64,000 bases of DNA from Leuconostoc rapi (GTDB lineage Bacteria > Bacillota > Bacilli > Lactobacillales > Lactobacillaceae), in NCBI RefSeq assembly GCF_016908715.1, contig NZ_JAFBEK010000006.1, positions 55,547 through 119,546 on the forward strand. The letters run 5' to 3'. Every line of letters begins with the position of its first letter. The stretch's first letter is position 1. Of the stretch, positions 47,041-55,665 are shown one piece after another. Made by a program: the position numbers and the translations under genes. The notes under the pieces are model-generated. The model had not been told where the DNA came from and ran no database searches. It saw only the letters and a list, made by a program, of their open reading frames with translations.

Positions 47041-47280
47041 TTAAGCTGCCAATTGTTCCTTAACCTTGTCAACCAAGTCTTGTGTTGTCTTAATGTTTTC
47101 TGCAACAGCCAACTTAATGTCAAAATCATCTTCAACACGGTTCAAAACTTCAAACAAATCCAATGAATCTGCATCAATATCGTTTGTCAAATCTGTTGTT
47201 AAAGTCACTTCATTTTCTTCTAAATCAAATTGATCAACCAATATTTCTTTAACTTTGTCAAAAATTTCTGCATCTGTCAT
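47041..47280 (-). CDS. acpP: Acyl carrier protein
   Basis: 79 residues, acidic, with the phosphopantetheine Ser in DIDADSLDLFE near 37. GTAGGAG precedes the ATG. A stable 8-bp hairpin lies in the 75-base gap to fabH, perhaps an mRNA processing or stability point, as ACP is needed in excess over the enzymes. Confidence 0.97.
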   Translation of the reverse strand: MTDAEIFDKVKEILVDQFDLEENEVTLTTDLTNDIDADSLDLFEVLNRVEDDFDIKLAVAENIKTTQDLVDKVKEQLAA

Positions 47281-47355
47281 AACTTTATTCTCCTACTATT
47301 CTTGTATTATGTATTTTCGTTAGATTTTTACGGTGCAGCCGTCTACACCGGGAAA

Positions 47356-48327
47356 TTAAATTTTAAAAATTTGCGCACCAACTGTCAAGCCACCACCAAA
47401 ACCAACGAACGCAATGGTTTGGCCCGCATGTACTTGACCAGAAGCAACAAGTTCATCATACAATAAACCAACACTTGCTGCACTCGTATTACCGTTTGTG
47501 GCCATGTTTGTTGGAAATTTATCTGCCGGTTGGCCAAAACGCTTAGCGATTGAAGATACAATACGCGCATTAGCCTGATGCAATAAGTAATAATCAACAT
47601 CATCTGCCGAAACATTTGCCTTATCTAATGCAACTTGTAGAACATTCGGCACTTCACGTGTCGCAAAACTATAAACTTCACGACCATTTTGATGGAAATA
47701 TGGATCTTCAGGACTAATCTCACCAGCAAATGGATTTTTGTTGGCAAATCGACCTGCAATGAGATTATCTCCTTTGTTACCAAACGTTTGAAGTTCTTCT
47801 GCCAGTAACCCAACATGATCTTGTGTTGTCTCGACAAGTACGCCTGCCGCGCCATCACCAAACAATACCGCTGTGGTACGATCTTGCCAATCCACTAATT
47901 TAGATAATACCTCTGCGCCAATAACCATACCACGATGGTACCTTGTAGATAACAAACCAGAAGCCACGCTCATGCCGTAAACAAAACCTGAACAAGCTGC
48001 GCTCAAATCAAATGCGAACGCATTATTAGCACCAATGGCGCCTTGCACAATAGCTGCAGTACTTGGTGATAAACTATCTGGTGACATCGTACTGACGATA
48101 ATAAAATCTAATGTTTCAGCTGCAATCCCTGTTTTATTAAGTAGTTGCGTAGCTACTTTTATTGCTAAATCACTGGTGTTTTCATTGGTCACAATGTGTC
48201 GTTGATGAATTCCTGTACGACTAAAGATCCAATCGTCATTAGTATCCATGATTTGACTCAATGTTTGATTCGTAACTTGCTGCTCTGGAAGTTGTCGCGC
48301 TGACGCCACAATTTTTAACTTTTCCAT
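47356..48327 (-). CDS. fabH: 3-oxoacyl-ACP synthase III
   Basis: 323 residues. Catalytic Cys in DLSAACSGFVYGM near 112, His in LLHQANARI near 249 and Asn in TNGNTSAASVG near 279. Condenses acetyl-CoA with malonyl-ACP to start fatty acid synthesis. Nine bases after fabT. Confidence 0.97.
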   Translation of the reverse strand: MEKLKIVASARQLPEQQVTNQTLSQIMDTNDDWIFSRTGIHQRHIVTNENTSDLAIKVATQLLNKTGIAAETLDFIIVSTMSPDSLSPSTAAIVQGAIGANNAFAFDLSAACSGFVYGMSVASGLLSTRYHRGMVIGAEVLSKLVDWQDRTTAVLFGDGAAGVLVETTQDHVGLLAEELQTFGNKGDNLIAGRFANKNPFAGEISPEDPYFHQNGREVYSFATREVPNVLQVALDKANVSADDVDYYLLHQANARIVSSIAKRFGQPADKFPTNMATNGNTSAASVGLLYDELVASGQVHAGQTIAFVGFGGGLTVGAQIFKI

Positions 48328-48336
48328 AGCTCCCCT

Positions 48337-48795
48337 TTATTGTTTAATGACATTTGCTAAATAGCTCACTAAATTATGAATTGCCCGTTTGACTGTTTCA
48401 GCTTCTGATGGTTGCATATTGTCCAGAAGGTTGTGTGTTAAATCACGATGAAAGCCTTGATGTGCACGATAAACAACGCGTCCTTTATGCGTTAAACCCA
48501 AGCGGACAACACGACGATCTGTATTAGAACGTCGTCTTTCAATGTACCCCTTATCAACCAATCGATCAATAGCAGTTGTCATGGCACTTGGCGTCAAGTG
48601 AATTATTTTAGCTACTTGCGAAGCACTTTTTTCAGAATACATAGATATCGCATCAATTGTATGCATATCCTTTAATGTAATATCTGAAAAATAACTTTGC
48701 TTCAAGGCAGCTTCTTCTATCCACATCACATTATTAAACACGGAAACAAGTTCATTATTTAATTCTTCAAAATCTTCTAATAATGGTTCGTTCAT
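48337..48795 (-). CDS. fabT: FabT, MarR-family repressor of fatty acid synthesis
   Basis: 152 residues with a MarR winged helix: SASQVAKIIHLTPSAMTTAIDRLVDKGYIERR (recognition helix and wing). In streptococci, lactococci and enterococci FabT with acyl-ACP represses the fab genes. It overlaps the upstream dehydratase gene by four bases, and two FabT-type boxes lie before that gene, so it controls its own operon. Confidence 0.94.
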   Translation of the reverse strand: MNEPLLEDFEELNNELVSVFNNVMWIEEAALKQSYFSDITLKDMHTIDAISMYSEKSASQVAKIIHLTPSAMTTAIDRLVDKGYIERRRSNTDRRVVRLGLTHKGRVVYRAHQGFHRDLTHNLLDNMQPSEAETVKRAIHNLVSYLANVIKQ

Positions 48796-49235
48796 TCTGT
48801 TTCATCTGGTGAAACAACAAACATCAATTCAGCAGATGTTGCTGTTTTGCCATCAACTTTAGCTTCAACGATAACACTCCCCATGTTTGAACGTAGCTTG
48901 CCAAAGGAAACATGTAGTTTTAAGACATCTCCAGGCACAACCATCTTTTTAAATTTAGCATTATCAATGCCTGTCATGTAGGCTGTCTTACCCTTAAATT
49001 GTGGTGATGATAAAATTAATATAGAAGCAGCTTGTGCTAATGATTCAATAATAAGCACACCTGGCATGACAGGATTTCCTGGGAAATGTCCTTGGAAAAA
49101 CTGTTCGTTAATTGTTACGTTTTTAACCGCAACAATTGATTCATCAGGCACCATTTCCTCAACGTAATCCATATAAAGAATAGGATAACGGTTTGGGATA
49201 AGGGCCATAATTTCTGTTGTTGTAAGCACTGGCAT
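48792..49235 (-). CDS. FabZ-family dehydratase paralogue, candidate FabN-type isomerase
   Basis: 147 residues. Catalytic HFPGNPVMPGVLIIESLAQ and NAKFKKMVVPGDVLK show an active FabZ fold. A second FabZ (42025-42462) lies within the operon, so this one may be the FabN-like enzyme that also isomerises trans-2 to cis-3 decenoyl-ACP and so makes unsaturated fatty acids, as in Enterococcus; no FabM is seen here. The assignment rests on gene duplication and position. The ATG lacks an SD; AAAGGA lies 64 bases upstream beyond an 8-bp stem-loop. Confidence 0.85.
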   Translation of the reverse strand: MPVLTTTEIMALIPNRYPILYMDYVEEMVPDESIVAVKNVTINEQFFQGHFPGNPVMPGVLIIESLAQAASILILSSPQFKGKTAYMTGIDNAKFKKMVVPGDVLKLHVSFGKLRSNMGSVIVEAKVDGKTATSAELMFVVSPDETE

Positions 49236-49311
49236 AATGTATAAGCGTGCTTGGCAGTAGATGGATCAGTCGTGATACGAATGCTTGCCAAACACATTTC
49301 CTTTCGTCTAA

Positions 49312-49374
49312 TACTTCGACTATCGAAATATATAATAACAAAATTATCTCATGATTTATTTCGATAGTCAAACT
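49312..49374 (-). promoter_or_regulatory. FabT-controlled promoter of the FASII operon
   Basis: Two similar palindromic boxes, TACTTCGACTATCGAAATAT at 49312-49331 and ATTTCGATAGTCAAACT at 49358-49374, match the FabT motif (TTTGAnTnTCnAAAT type). The -35 TTGACT (49366-49371) lies inside the upstream box, the -10 is GATAAT (49343-49348), spacer 17; the second box lies just past the expected transcription start. Two-site occupancy would block the promoter fully. Confidence 0.85.
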
Positions 49375-49415
49375 AATTTTAAAAAAGCAATAAAAAAAAC
49401 GCCGTTGCCAGCATC

Positions 49416-50225
49416 TTAAAATTCTAATATTACCAAATGATTTTGCCACTCTGTTATAAAATCATCGCTTGCCCATTCGTGTACGCGTGCGGTGTTATAA
49501 CCAACAGCCGCATTATAATACGTATTGTTCCCCACTTTTAGTGGTGCTGGATGCAAATGCAGATGCCCTGTAATCGTGTCAATCGTATAGGAATGATCTA
49601 GTATTTGGCCAAATTGTTTACTACCTAATAGTGCGTTTGCCATATCTAAACGCGACAGACCGTTAGGAAACCGCTTGATATAATCAATTCTTGGTACAAA
49701 GTGTGACACAACCACTGTTTGTTTGTGATCAGCTTTGTTTAATTGCGACTTTATTTGAGTCATATTACGATTAAAACGTTCTTTATCCGAAACAGGTTGT
49801 TTAATTCGACGATCGTACCAAAATGATTTCTTAAAGCTTTGAATTTGCGCTTCTGTATAATCATCGCCAACAAAATCATAGTTGTACCAACCATTGTTAC
49901 CAATTAACCTGACGGTTGGTGTCAAATCAATAAATTTATTGTGGAAATAGAGTGGGTCAATATCGCTTTCGAGCTCTTCATAGGTCACACCGTTCCCCAT
50001 ATCATGATTACCAGCAATAAAACGTATCAGCACTTTGTCACCCAGAACATCTTGCATGTCACGCGCAAATGCGAGTGATTTATTAAAATCATTAAATAAA
50101 TCACCGGCAATAACATACAAATTAATGTCGTGATTTAATAAATACAACGCTTGTATATGCATTGCACGTTTAACATCTATTTTATTTAAATCAAAATGAT
50201 TGTCTGATGAAAATGCAACTTTCAC
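49416..50225 (-). CDS. Calcineurin-like metallophosphoesterase
   Basis: 269 residues from a GTG at 50225, chosen because GAAAGAGG lies seven bases upstream; the frame opens 41 codons earlier without support. All metal motifs are present: SSDNHFD (D-x-H), AGDLFND, AGNHD, VVSHFVPR and TGHLHLHP. Probably a cytoplasmic phosphodiesterase or phosphatase of the YkuE/YvnB-like class. It faces the end of gapA and precedes the FASII promoter. Substrate unknown. Confidence 0.88.
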   Translation of the reverse strand: MKVAFSSDNHFDLNKIDVKRAMHIQALYLLNHDINLYVIAGDLFNDFNKSLAFARDMQDVLGDKVLIRFIAGNHDMGNGVTYEELESDIDPLYFHNKFIDLTPTVRLIGNNGWYNYDFVGDDYTEAQIQSFKKSFWYDRRIKQPVSDKERFNRNMTQIKSQLNKADHKQTVVVSHFVPRIDYIKRFPNGLSRLDMANALLGSKQFGQILDHSYTIDTITGHLHLHPAPLKVGNNTYYNAAVGYNTARVHEWASDDFITEWQNHLVILEF

Positions 50226-50289
50226 GGCAAAACCTCTTTCAAATAACTGTATAAAGTATATCATATATGACACAAAAAAGTTTGTAAGC

Positions 50290-50315
50290 AAAAAAAAAGC
50301 CTGCCGAAGCAGACT
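50290..50315 (-). terminator. Terminator after gapA
   Basis: 7-bp stem AGTCTGC/GCAGGCT with one G-U pair and a stable TTCG loop (minus strand), followed by eight Ts. Confidence 0.9.
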
Positions 50316-50360
50316 GGAATGAATTAGGATTAATGAGTAAAAACTCATTAAATCTATTTT

Positions 50361-51377
50361 TTACAAAGTAGCAAAGTGCAACAATGTACGGATCATGTTT
50401 GAAGTGAAACCGTATTCGTTATCATACCAAGCAGAAATCTTAACCAATTGTGAACCGTTACCAGTAGTGATTTCAGTTTGTGTTGGGTCGAATACTGTTC
50501 CGTGTGTGTCGCCAATGATATCTGTTGATACAAGACCATCACCATTGTAACCAAATGATTCCGATTCGTACTTCTTCATTGCTGCGTTCACTTCATCAAC
50601 AGTGACTTCTTTGTCCAAAGTTGCTGTTAATTCAGTTACTGAACCATCGATAACAGGTACACGGAATGCGTGTCCTTGCAAACGACCATCCAATTCAGGG
50701 ATAACCAAGCCGATAGCCTTGGCAGCACCTGATGAGTGTGGCAATGTTGTATTTGCTGCAGCACGATTTTGTTGACGCTTAGCAAATCCTGACTTAGGTG
50801 CATCTTGCAAAGCTTGAGAAGCTGTATAAGCGTGCACTGTTGTCATTGTTCCAGCTTTAACACCGAATTCCTTGTTCAATGCATTAGCCATTGGTGCCAA
50901 TGATTGCGTTGTGCATGAACCAGCAGAAACAATTGTGTCATCTGCAGTTAAGATGTCTTGGTTAACACCATAAACAACTGTTGGTACAGCACCGGCTGGT
51001 GCTGAAACAAGTACTTTCTTAGCACCAGCATCCAAATGTGCTTGTGACTTTTCGGCTGATGTATAGAAACCAGTAGCTTCTAATACATAGTCAACGCCAT
51101 CATTAGCAACCCACTTCAAATCTGCAGCGTTACGTTCTGCATAAACTGAATAGTGCTTGCCGTTAACAATGATGCCAGTGTCATCTGATGAAACTTCAGC
51201 TTGTAAAGTACCATGAATTGAGTCATACTTCAACAAGTATGCCAACATATCAGGACTAGTTAAATCGTTGATTGCAACAACTTCAATATCTGAAGCCTTA
51301 TCTGATAATTCAAGGATACGACGGAAAGCCAAACGGCCAATACGTCCAAATCCGTTAATACCAATCTTAACAGTCAT
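50361..51377 (-). CDS. gapA: Glyceraldehyde-3-phosphate dehydrogenase
   Basis: 338 residues from [16 protein letters not shown] at 51377, with GGAGGATC upstream. Catalytic Cys in [13 protein letters not shown], His in the later TLPHSSGAA region and conserved [11 protein letters not shown] loop. Central glycolytic enzyme, which in this organism serves the lower part of the phosphoketolase pathway. Codon use is highly biased, as expected for abundant proteins. It has a TGCTATAAT extended -10 (51427-51434). Confidence 0.97.
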   Translation of the reverse strand: MTVKIGINGFGRIGRLAFRRILELSDKASDIEVVAINDLTSPDMLAYLLKYDSIHGTLQAEVSSDDTGIIVNGKHYSVYAERNAADLKWVANDGVDYVLEATGFYTSAEKSQAHLDAGAKKVLVSAPAGAVPTVVYGVNQDILTADDTIVSAGSCTTQSLAPMANALNKEFGVKAGTMTTVHAYTASQALQDAPKSGFAKRQQNRAAANTTLPHSSGAAKAIGLVIPELDGRLQGHAFRVPVIDGSVTELTATLDKEVTVDEVNAAMKKYESESFGYNGDGLVSTDIIGDTHGTVFDPTQTEITTGNGSQLVKISAWYDNEYGFTSNMIRTLLHFATL

Positions 51378-51426
51378 GTGTTTAGATCCTCCAAAGATTT
51401 TGTTTTTGACTTTTGTCAACAACCAT

Positions 51427-51435
51427 ATTATAGCA
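51427..51435 (-). promoter_or_regulatory. Extended -10 promoter of gapA
   Basis: TGCTATAAT on the minus strand, 50 bases upstream of the gapA ATG, with no good -35. The 230-base gap between it and metG shows no other gene or terminator that I can identify. Confidence 0.6.
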
Positions 51436-51664
51436 CAAACTCAGCCACTGGGCGAATATGAATAGCACATATCGTTCAGCTTATCACTTGTGAATGGCAC
51501 TCAGAATCAGGTTATTTTAACAAGATAATCATTATAGAACAAGTGATATTGCTTAGTGCGCTTTTCTGGTTGTGAATTAGTAAACTTTATATCACCAGGT
51601 TTAATTCTTTTGATTCAACCTATTTGATATTTGCGACTACTTGAAACCAGTATACGAACAGGTT

Positions 51665-53776
51665 TCATTCAATACCAGAGCCTGCTGCTATTGAATCTGG
51701 CAAAATGGTTACTGTCACAATATCATTTTTTTCGGCTGACAGAATCATGCCTTCTGATAGTTCACCAGCCATTTTGCGTGGCTTCATATTAGCCACGATA
51801 GCTACTGTCTTACCAACCAGTTCAGATGGGTCAGCATACCACTTACGAATACCTGACAAAATTTGTCTTGGCTTACCTGAACCGTCATCAAGTGTGAATT
51901 TTAACAGCTTTTCAGATTTTTCAACAATTTCACCCGCTATAATTTTAGCAGCTAGAATCTCAACTTTTGCAAAATCATCATAAGTAATCAAATCACGTGC
52001 TGGTTCCTCAGTGACTGCTGTTTTTTTGGCTTCTTCTTTTACAGCGCGGCCCTTACCTTTAGTGTCTTTGGACACCAAACCAGAAATAAAGGTTACTTCT
52101 TCTTCAACATTTTGACGAGGGAAAATAGGCTCACCCTTTTTGACAACTGTGCCACCAGTTGGCAACTGCCCAAATGTTAATCCAGCAATGCGTACGCCGT
52201 TTTCAGGATACTCAAAACCAAGTTGTTCGTATATTTTACGTGGTGCTTGTGTTAACACTGGTTGTAGCAGTACAGCCACAATACGCAAAGCACCGGCTAA
52301 ATGTGCCATAACATTTGACAACACAGCTTTTTGTGTCTCGTCTTTAGCTAGTACCCATGGTTGTGTTTCATCAATGTACTTGTTAGCACGTCTGATAATT
52401 ATCCAAACATTCTCTAAAGCATCAGCTGTGCGCATTTCCTGGAAATTCTGGTTATAAGATACGATAGCTTCTTCTACCGTACGCACAAGATCTTCGTCAA
52501 AGTCAGTTTGACCAGTTTGTAGTTGAGGGACAATGCCGCCCTCATACTTATTAATCATTGCAACAGTTCGATTTAACAAGTTACCCAAATCATTGGCTAA
52601 ATCAAAATTAACACGTGCCACAAAATCTTCTGGTGTAAAGACGCCATCATTGCCAAAAGGCATCGCACGTAATAAGTAGTACCGGACAGCATCTAAACCA
52701 TAACGTGCTTCTAGCACTTCAGGATAAATCACATTTCCCTTAGACTTAGACATCTTACCATCCTTCATCACTAGCCAACCATGACCAATGACAGATTTAG
52801 GCAATTCAAGACCAAGCGCATGTAGCATAATTGGCCAATAAATCGTGTGGAAACGAACAATTTCTTTACCAACCAATTGAACATTTGCTGGCCAGAATTT
52901 TTTGAATGCTTCCGTATTGTCTGACTCATAGCCAAGTGCTGTAATATAGTTAGACAAGGCATCAATCCAAACATAAATCACATGTTTTTCATCACCTGGA
53001 ACAGGAATCCCCCAATCCACAGATGCTCGCGTAACCGCTAAATCTTCCAACCCTGGTGCAATGAAATTATTAATCATTTCATTCATACGTGCTTCTGGTT
53101 GAATAAATTCTGGGTGTGACTTGTAATATTCTAACAACCAATCAGCATACTTACTCATCTTGAAGAAGTATGCCTCCTCCTTGACTAGTTCAACTTCATG
53201 TCCTGATGGTGCCTTACCACCAATCATATTGCCAGCTTCATCACGGAATACTTCAGCTAATTGTGATTCTGTGAAGTATTCTTCATCAGAAACAGAATAC
53301 CAGCCTTCATACTCTCCTTTATAAATATCATCATTTTCAAGAAGCGTTGTAAATATTTTTTGAACCGCTTTTTCATGACGATCTTCTGTTGTACGAATAA
53401 AATCATCATATGAAATATCCATCAGTGACCAAAGTTTTTTGATACCTTCAGCCATACCATCTAAATAATCAATCTCAGATATACCTGCAGCTTGAGCTTT
53501 TTGTTGTATTTTAAGACCGTGCTCATCTGTACCTGTCAAAAAATGAACATCTTCGCCAAGCAAACGATGATACCGTGCAGCTGCGTCTGCTAATACTGTT
53601 GTATAAGTATTGCCAAGTTGTAACTTACCGGAAGGGTAATAAATTGGTGTCGTAATATAGAAAGTTTTATCTTTCTTTACAGAAAATTGTTGTTCCGCTT
53701 TTGAGAATTTATCATAAACGACTGCTGAATCTGTAAGATTAGCTGTGTTAAAAAGGATGTTGTTTGGTTCTGACAT
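51665..53776 (-). CDS. metG: Methionyl-tRNA synthetase with C-terminal tRNA-binding domain
   Basis: 703 residues from the ATG at 53776 (AAAGAGAG upstream). Class I core with TPIYYPSGKLQLGNTYT (HIGH region) and KMSKSKG near 335; no four-Cys zinc knuckle in the connective peptide. A C-terminal EMAPII-like domain (about 595-703, FAKVEILAAKIIAGEIVEKS) aids tRNA binding and dimerisation. About 36 residues precede the usual beginning of the enzyme (KTFYITTP), an extension not seen in most MetG proteins. Confidence 0.96.
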   Translation of the reverse strand: MSEPNNILFNTANLTDSAVVYDKFSKAEQQFSVKKDKTFYITTPIYYPSGKLQLGNTYTTVLADAAARYHRLLGEDVHFLTGTDEHGLKIQQKAQAAGISEIDYLDGMAEGIKKLWSLMDISYDDFIRTTEDRHEKAVQKIFTTLLENDDIYKGEYEGWYSVSDEEYFTESQLAEVFRDEAGNMIGGKAPSGHEVELVKEEAYFFKMSKYADWLLEYYKSHPEFIQPEARMNEMINNFIAPGLEDLAVTRASVDWGIPVPGDEKHVIYVWIDALSNYITALGYESDNTEAFKKFWPANVQLVGKEIVRFHTIYWPIMLHALGLELPKSVIGHGWLVMKDGKMSKSKGNVIYPEVLEARYGLDAVRYYLLRAMPFGNDGVFTPEDFVARVNFDLANDLGNLLNRTVAMINKYEGGIVPQLQTGQTDFDEDLVRTVEEAIVSYNQNFQEMRTADALENVWIIIRRANKYIDETQPWVLAKDETQKAVLSNVMAHLAGALRIVAVLLQPVLTQAPRKIYEQLGFEYPENGVRIAGLTFGQLPTGGTVVKKGEPIFPRQNVEEEVTFISGLVSKDTKGKGRAVKEEAKKTAVTEEPARDLITYDDFAKVEILAAKIIAGEIVEKSEKLLKFTLDDGSGKPRQILSGIRKWYADPSELVGKTVAIVANMKPRKMAGELSEGMILSAEKNDIVTVTILPDSIAAGSGIE

Positions 53777-53999
53777 ATGAGTCTCTCTTTCTATCACGTC
53801 ATCAATTAATGATACGTGTTCCTGCCATATGAGGCCTAGTTTATAAGATAATTATAACGAAGTTTACGTGTTTTTCATAGTTTTTCTCTGAAATTAAACC
53901 GTCATAACGAACATGAGACAATTTTAGACCTTTCCTTTAAGCATTAAAACTGGTAGAGTAAGCGAGTAACAACAATTATTGATAATTGGGGAAATTCAA

Positions 54000-54656
54000 A
54001 TGACACAAATAGCACAATTAACGGATTATATGCAAAAAGCACTTGCTAAAGATAACTCAGGTCATAGCGTTGACCATATTGACCGCGTTGTTGCTTTAGC
54101 TGACAAAATTTTACGCAATGAACCAAGCGCTGATCCTTTTATCGTTCACGCTGCTGCATTGTTACATGATGTTTATGATGATAAACTGTTTGAAACTGAA
54201 TCCGAAGCCTTAGCTGCCAAAGAAAACCTCATTCGTTTTTTACAGTCACTTGAAATTTCGCAAAATACGATTGATCGTATTATTGAAATCATTGACAACA
54301 TGTCTTGGTCAAAATCACTTGAGGGTCAGGCCAAGCCACTTGATATCAATGGTCAAATCGTACAAGACGCCGATCGATTAGAAGCTGTTGGTGCGATTGC
54401 CGTCACACGTGCAATTACTTATGGCGCTGTCAAAAACCGTATCTTATATGATCCAAATATTGCCCCGCGCATTGCGAAAAATAAAGCGCAATATCGTAAC
54501 GATGATAGTACAACAATTAATCACTTTTATGAAAAATTATTACTGATCAAAGACCGTTTAAACACTGAAACTGCACGTCAAATTGCTGTCAGTCGTCATC
54601 AATTCATGCTTGATTTCCTCGAACAATTTAAAGCAGAATGGGATTTGTCAAAATGA
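54000..54656 (+). CDS. HD-domain phosphohydrolase
   Basis: 218 residues from the ATG at 54000 with GGGGA upstream. The HD metal site is seen in SVDHIDRVVALADKI (first His), HAAALLHDVYDD (HD pair) and IVQDADRLEAVGAIAVTR (last Asp), as in the YedJ/YpgQ-like group, which act on nucleotides. Divergent from metG. Substrate not determined; a terminator-like stem follows at about 54664-54708. Confidence 0.88.
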   Translation: MTQIAQLTDYMQKALAKDNSGHSVDHIDRVVALADKILRNEPSADPFIVHAAALLHDVYDDKLFETESEALAAKENLIRFLQSLEISQNTIDRIIEIIDNMSWSKSLEGQAKPLDINGQIVQDADRLEAVGAIAVTRAITYGAVKNRILYDPNIAPRIAKNKAQYRNDDSTTINHFYEKLLLIKDRLNTETARQIAVSRHQFMLDFLEQFKAEWDLSK

Positions 54657-54755
54657 TTTAATCAACCTAGGTCATGCTAATTAAACAGCATGGTCTGGTT
54701 TTTATTTTGTGTTAAAAATGGTATGATTTTAAAAGATTTGATACGGAGAATAAAT

Positions 54756-55631
54756 ATGGCAAGAAAACGAACCTATAAACGCAAACAATCCCCACAAAAT
54801 AAATTATTATCTTTAATTATCGTCATTGCTCTATTTGGTTTTTATTTTTGGCAAAGTCAGCAACCTACTCATGAAACGTCCGTGCCAACATCAAAGTATG
54901 CCAAAGCAACCGCTACAAATAATCAAGCACTCTTAAATTTGAAATGGGATGGCACACTAGATGGTGACATTGTCCATATCAATAATAATCAAGCGACTTT
55001 CACACAGGCAGAATTGACACAAACATTTCCATCACAAGCTTCAAAATTACGCCCTGTTGATGGTCTTAGTTTATCCCCACTTGATAATCAAGGCCGCTCA
55101 CAACAAGGCAACTTTGTGGCTAGCCAATCCGCTATCAGCAAAGTAACTGCGCGTCCAGAAAGAATTGGCTATGATGTCCGTCCCTCAGGTTGGTTCATCA
55201 ACGATCGCTTTGATGGTCAAAAGTGGGTTGGTGGTTATCATAATAATCCTAATGTCAAACTAGGCAACGGCAAGCAAGCACTATGGAACAAATCACACAT
55301 TGTCGGTTATCAATTCTTTGGTATGCCAACGATGGTGACTGAAAATATGACAACTGGTACCCGTGTACAAAATGCTTATCCTGGTCAACTCGTTCCTGAA
55401 GATGATATTCGTAACGCCATAAAAAAACACCCAAATATAAAAATCCGTGCGCAAGTGACCCCACTTTATATTGGTGACGACCGCTTGGCACGTGGCGTGC
55501 ATTATATGGCTAAATCAGTTCAAGACAATGGCAAGACATTGAACTTCAACTACTGGATTTTCAATGTCCAACCAGGCATTCAAATCGATTATAAAACTGC
55601 TAAAGTCACGATTTCCAGTCAAGTGAAATAA
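54756..55631 (+). CDS. Membrane-anchored DNA/RNA non-specific endonuclease (EndA-like)
   Basis: 291 residues from MARKRTYKRK at 54756 with CGGAG upstream; the frame opens at 54690 without one. A basic N-terminus and one membrane helix (about 18-36, LLSLIIVIALFGFYFW) place the domain outside. The catalytic segment reads WNKSHIVGYQFFG, an NKSH variant of the DRGH motif common in lactic bacteria, followed by GTRVQNAYPG. Family members degrade one strand during DNA uptake or feed on extracellular DNA. Together with coiA it suggests competence, but no other com genes are seen. Confidence 0.88.
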   Translation: MARKRTYKRKQSPQNKLLSLIIVIALFGFYFWQSQQPTHETSVPTSKYAKATATNNQALLNLKWDGTLDGDIVHINNNQATFTQAELTQTFPSQASKLRPVDGLSLSPLDNQGRSQQGNFVASQSAISKVTARPERIGYDVRPSGWFINDRFDGQKWVGGYHNNPNVKLGNGKQALWNKSHIVGYQFFGMPTMVTENMTTGTRVQNAYPGQLVPEDDIRNAIKKHPNIKIRAQVTPLYIGDDRLARGVHYMAKSVQDNGKTLNFNYWIFNVQPGIQIDYKTAKVTISSQVK

Positions 55632-55665
55632 AAATGACCCAATACTGTATGTATTGGGTCATTTT
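55631..55665. terminator. Bidirectional terminator after the nuclease
   Basis: 15-bp stem (55631-55645 with 55651-55665), 5-base loop, A and T runs on both sides; shared with the convergent TcaA-like gene. Confidence 0.93.

Noticed and set aside
49115..49297. 60-residue frame over the start of the FASII operon
   Set aside because: Its ATG is too close to the AAAGGA site and most of it lies inside the dehydratase gene in another frame.
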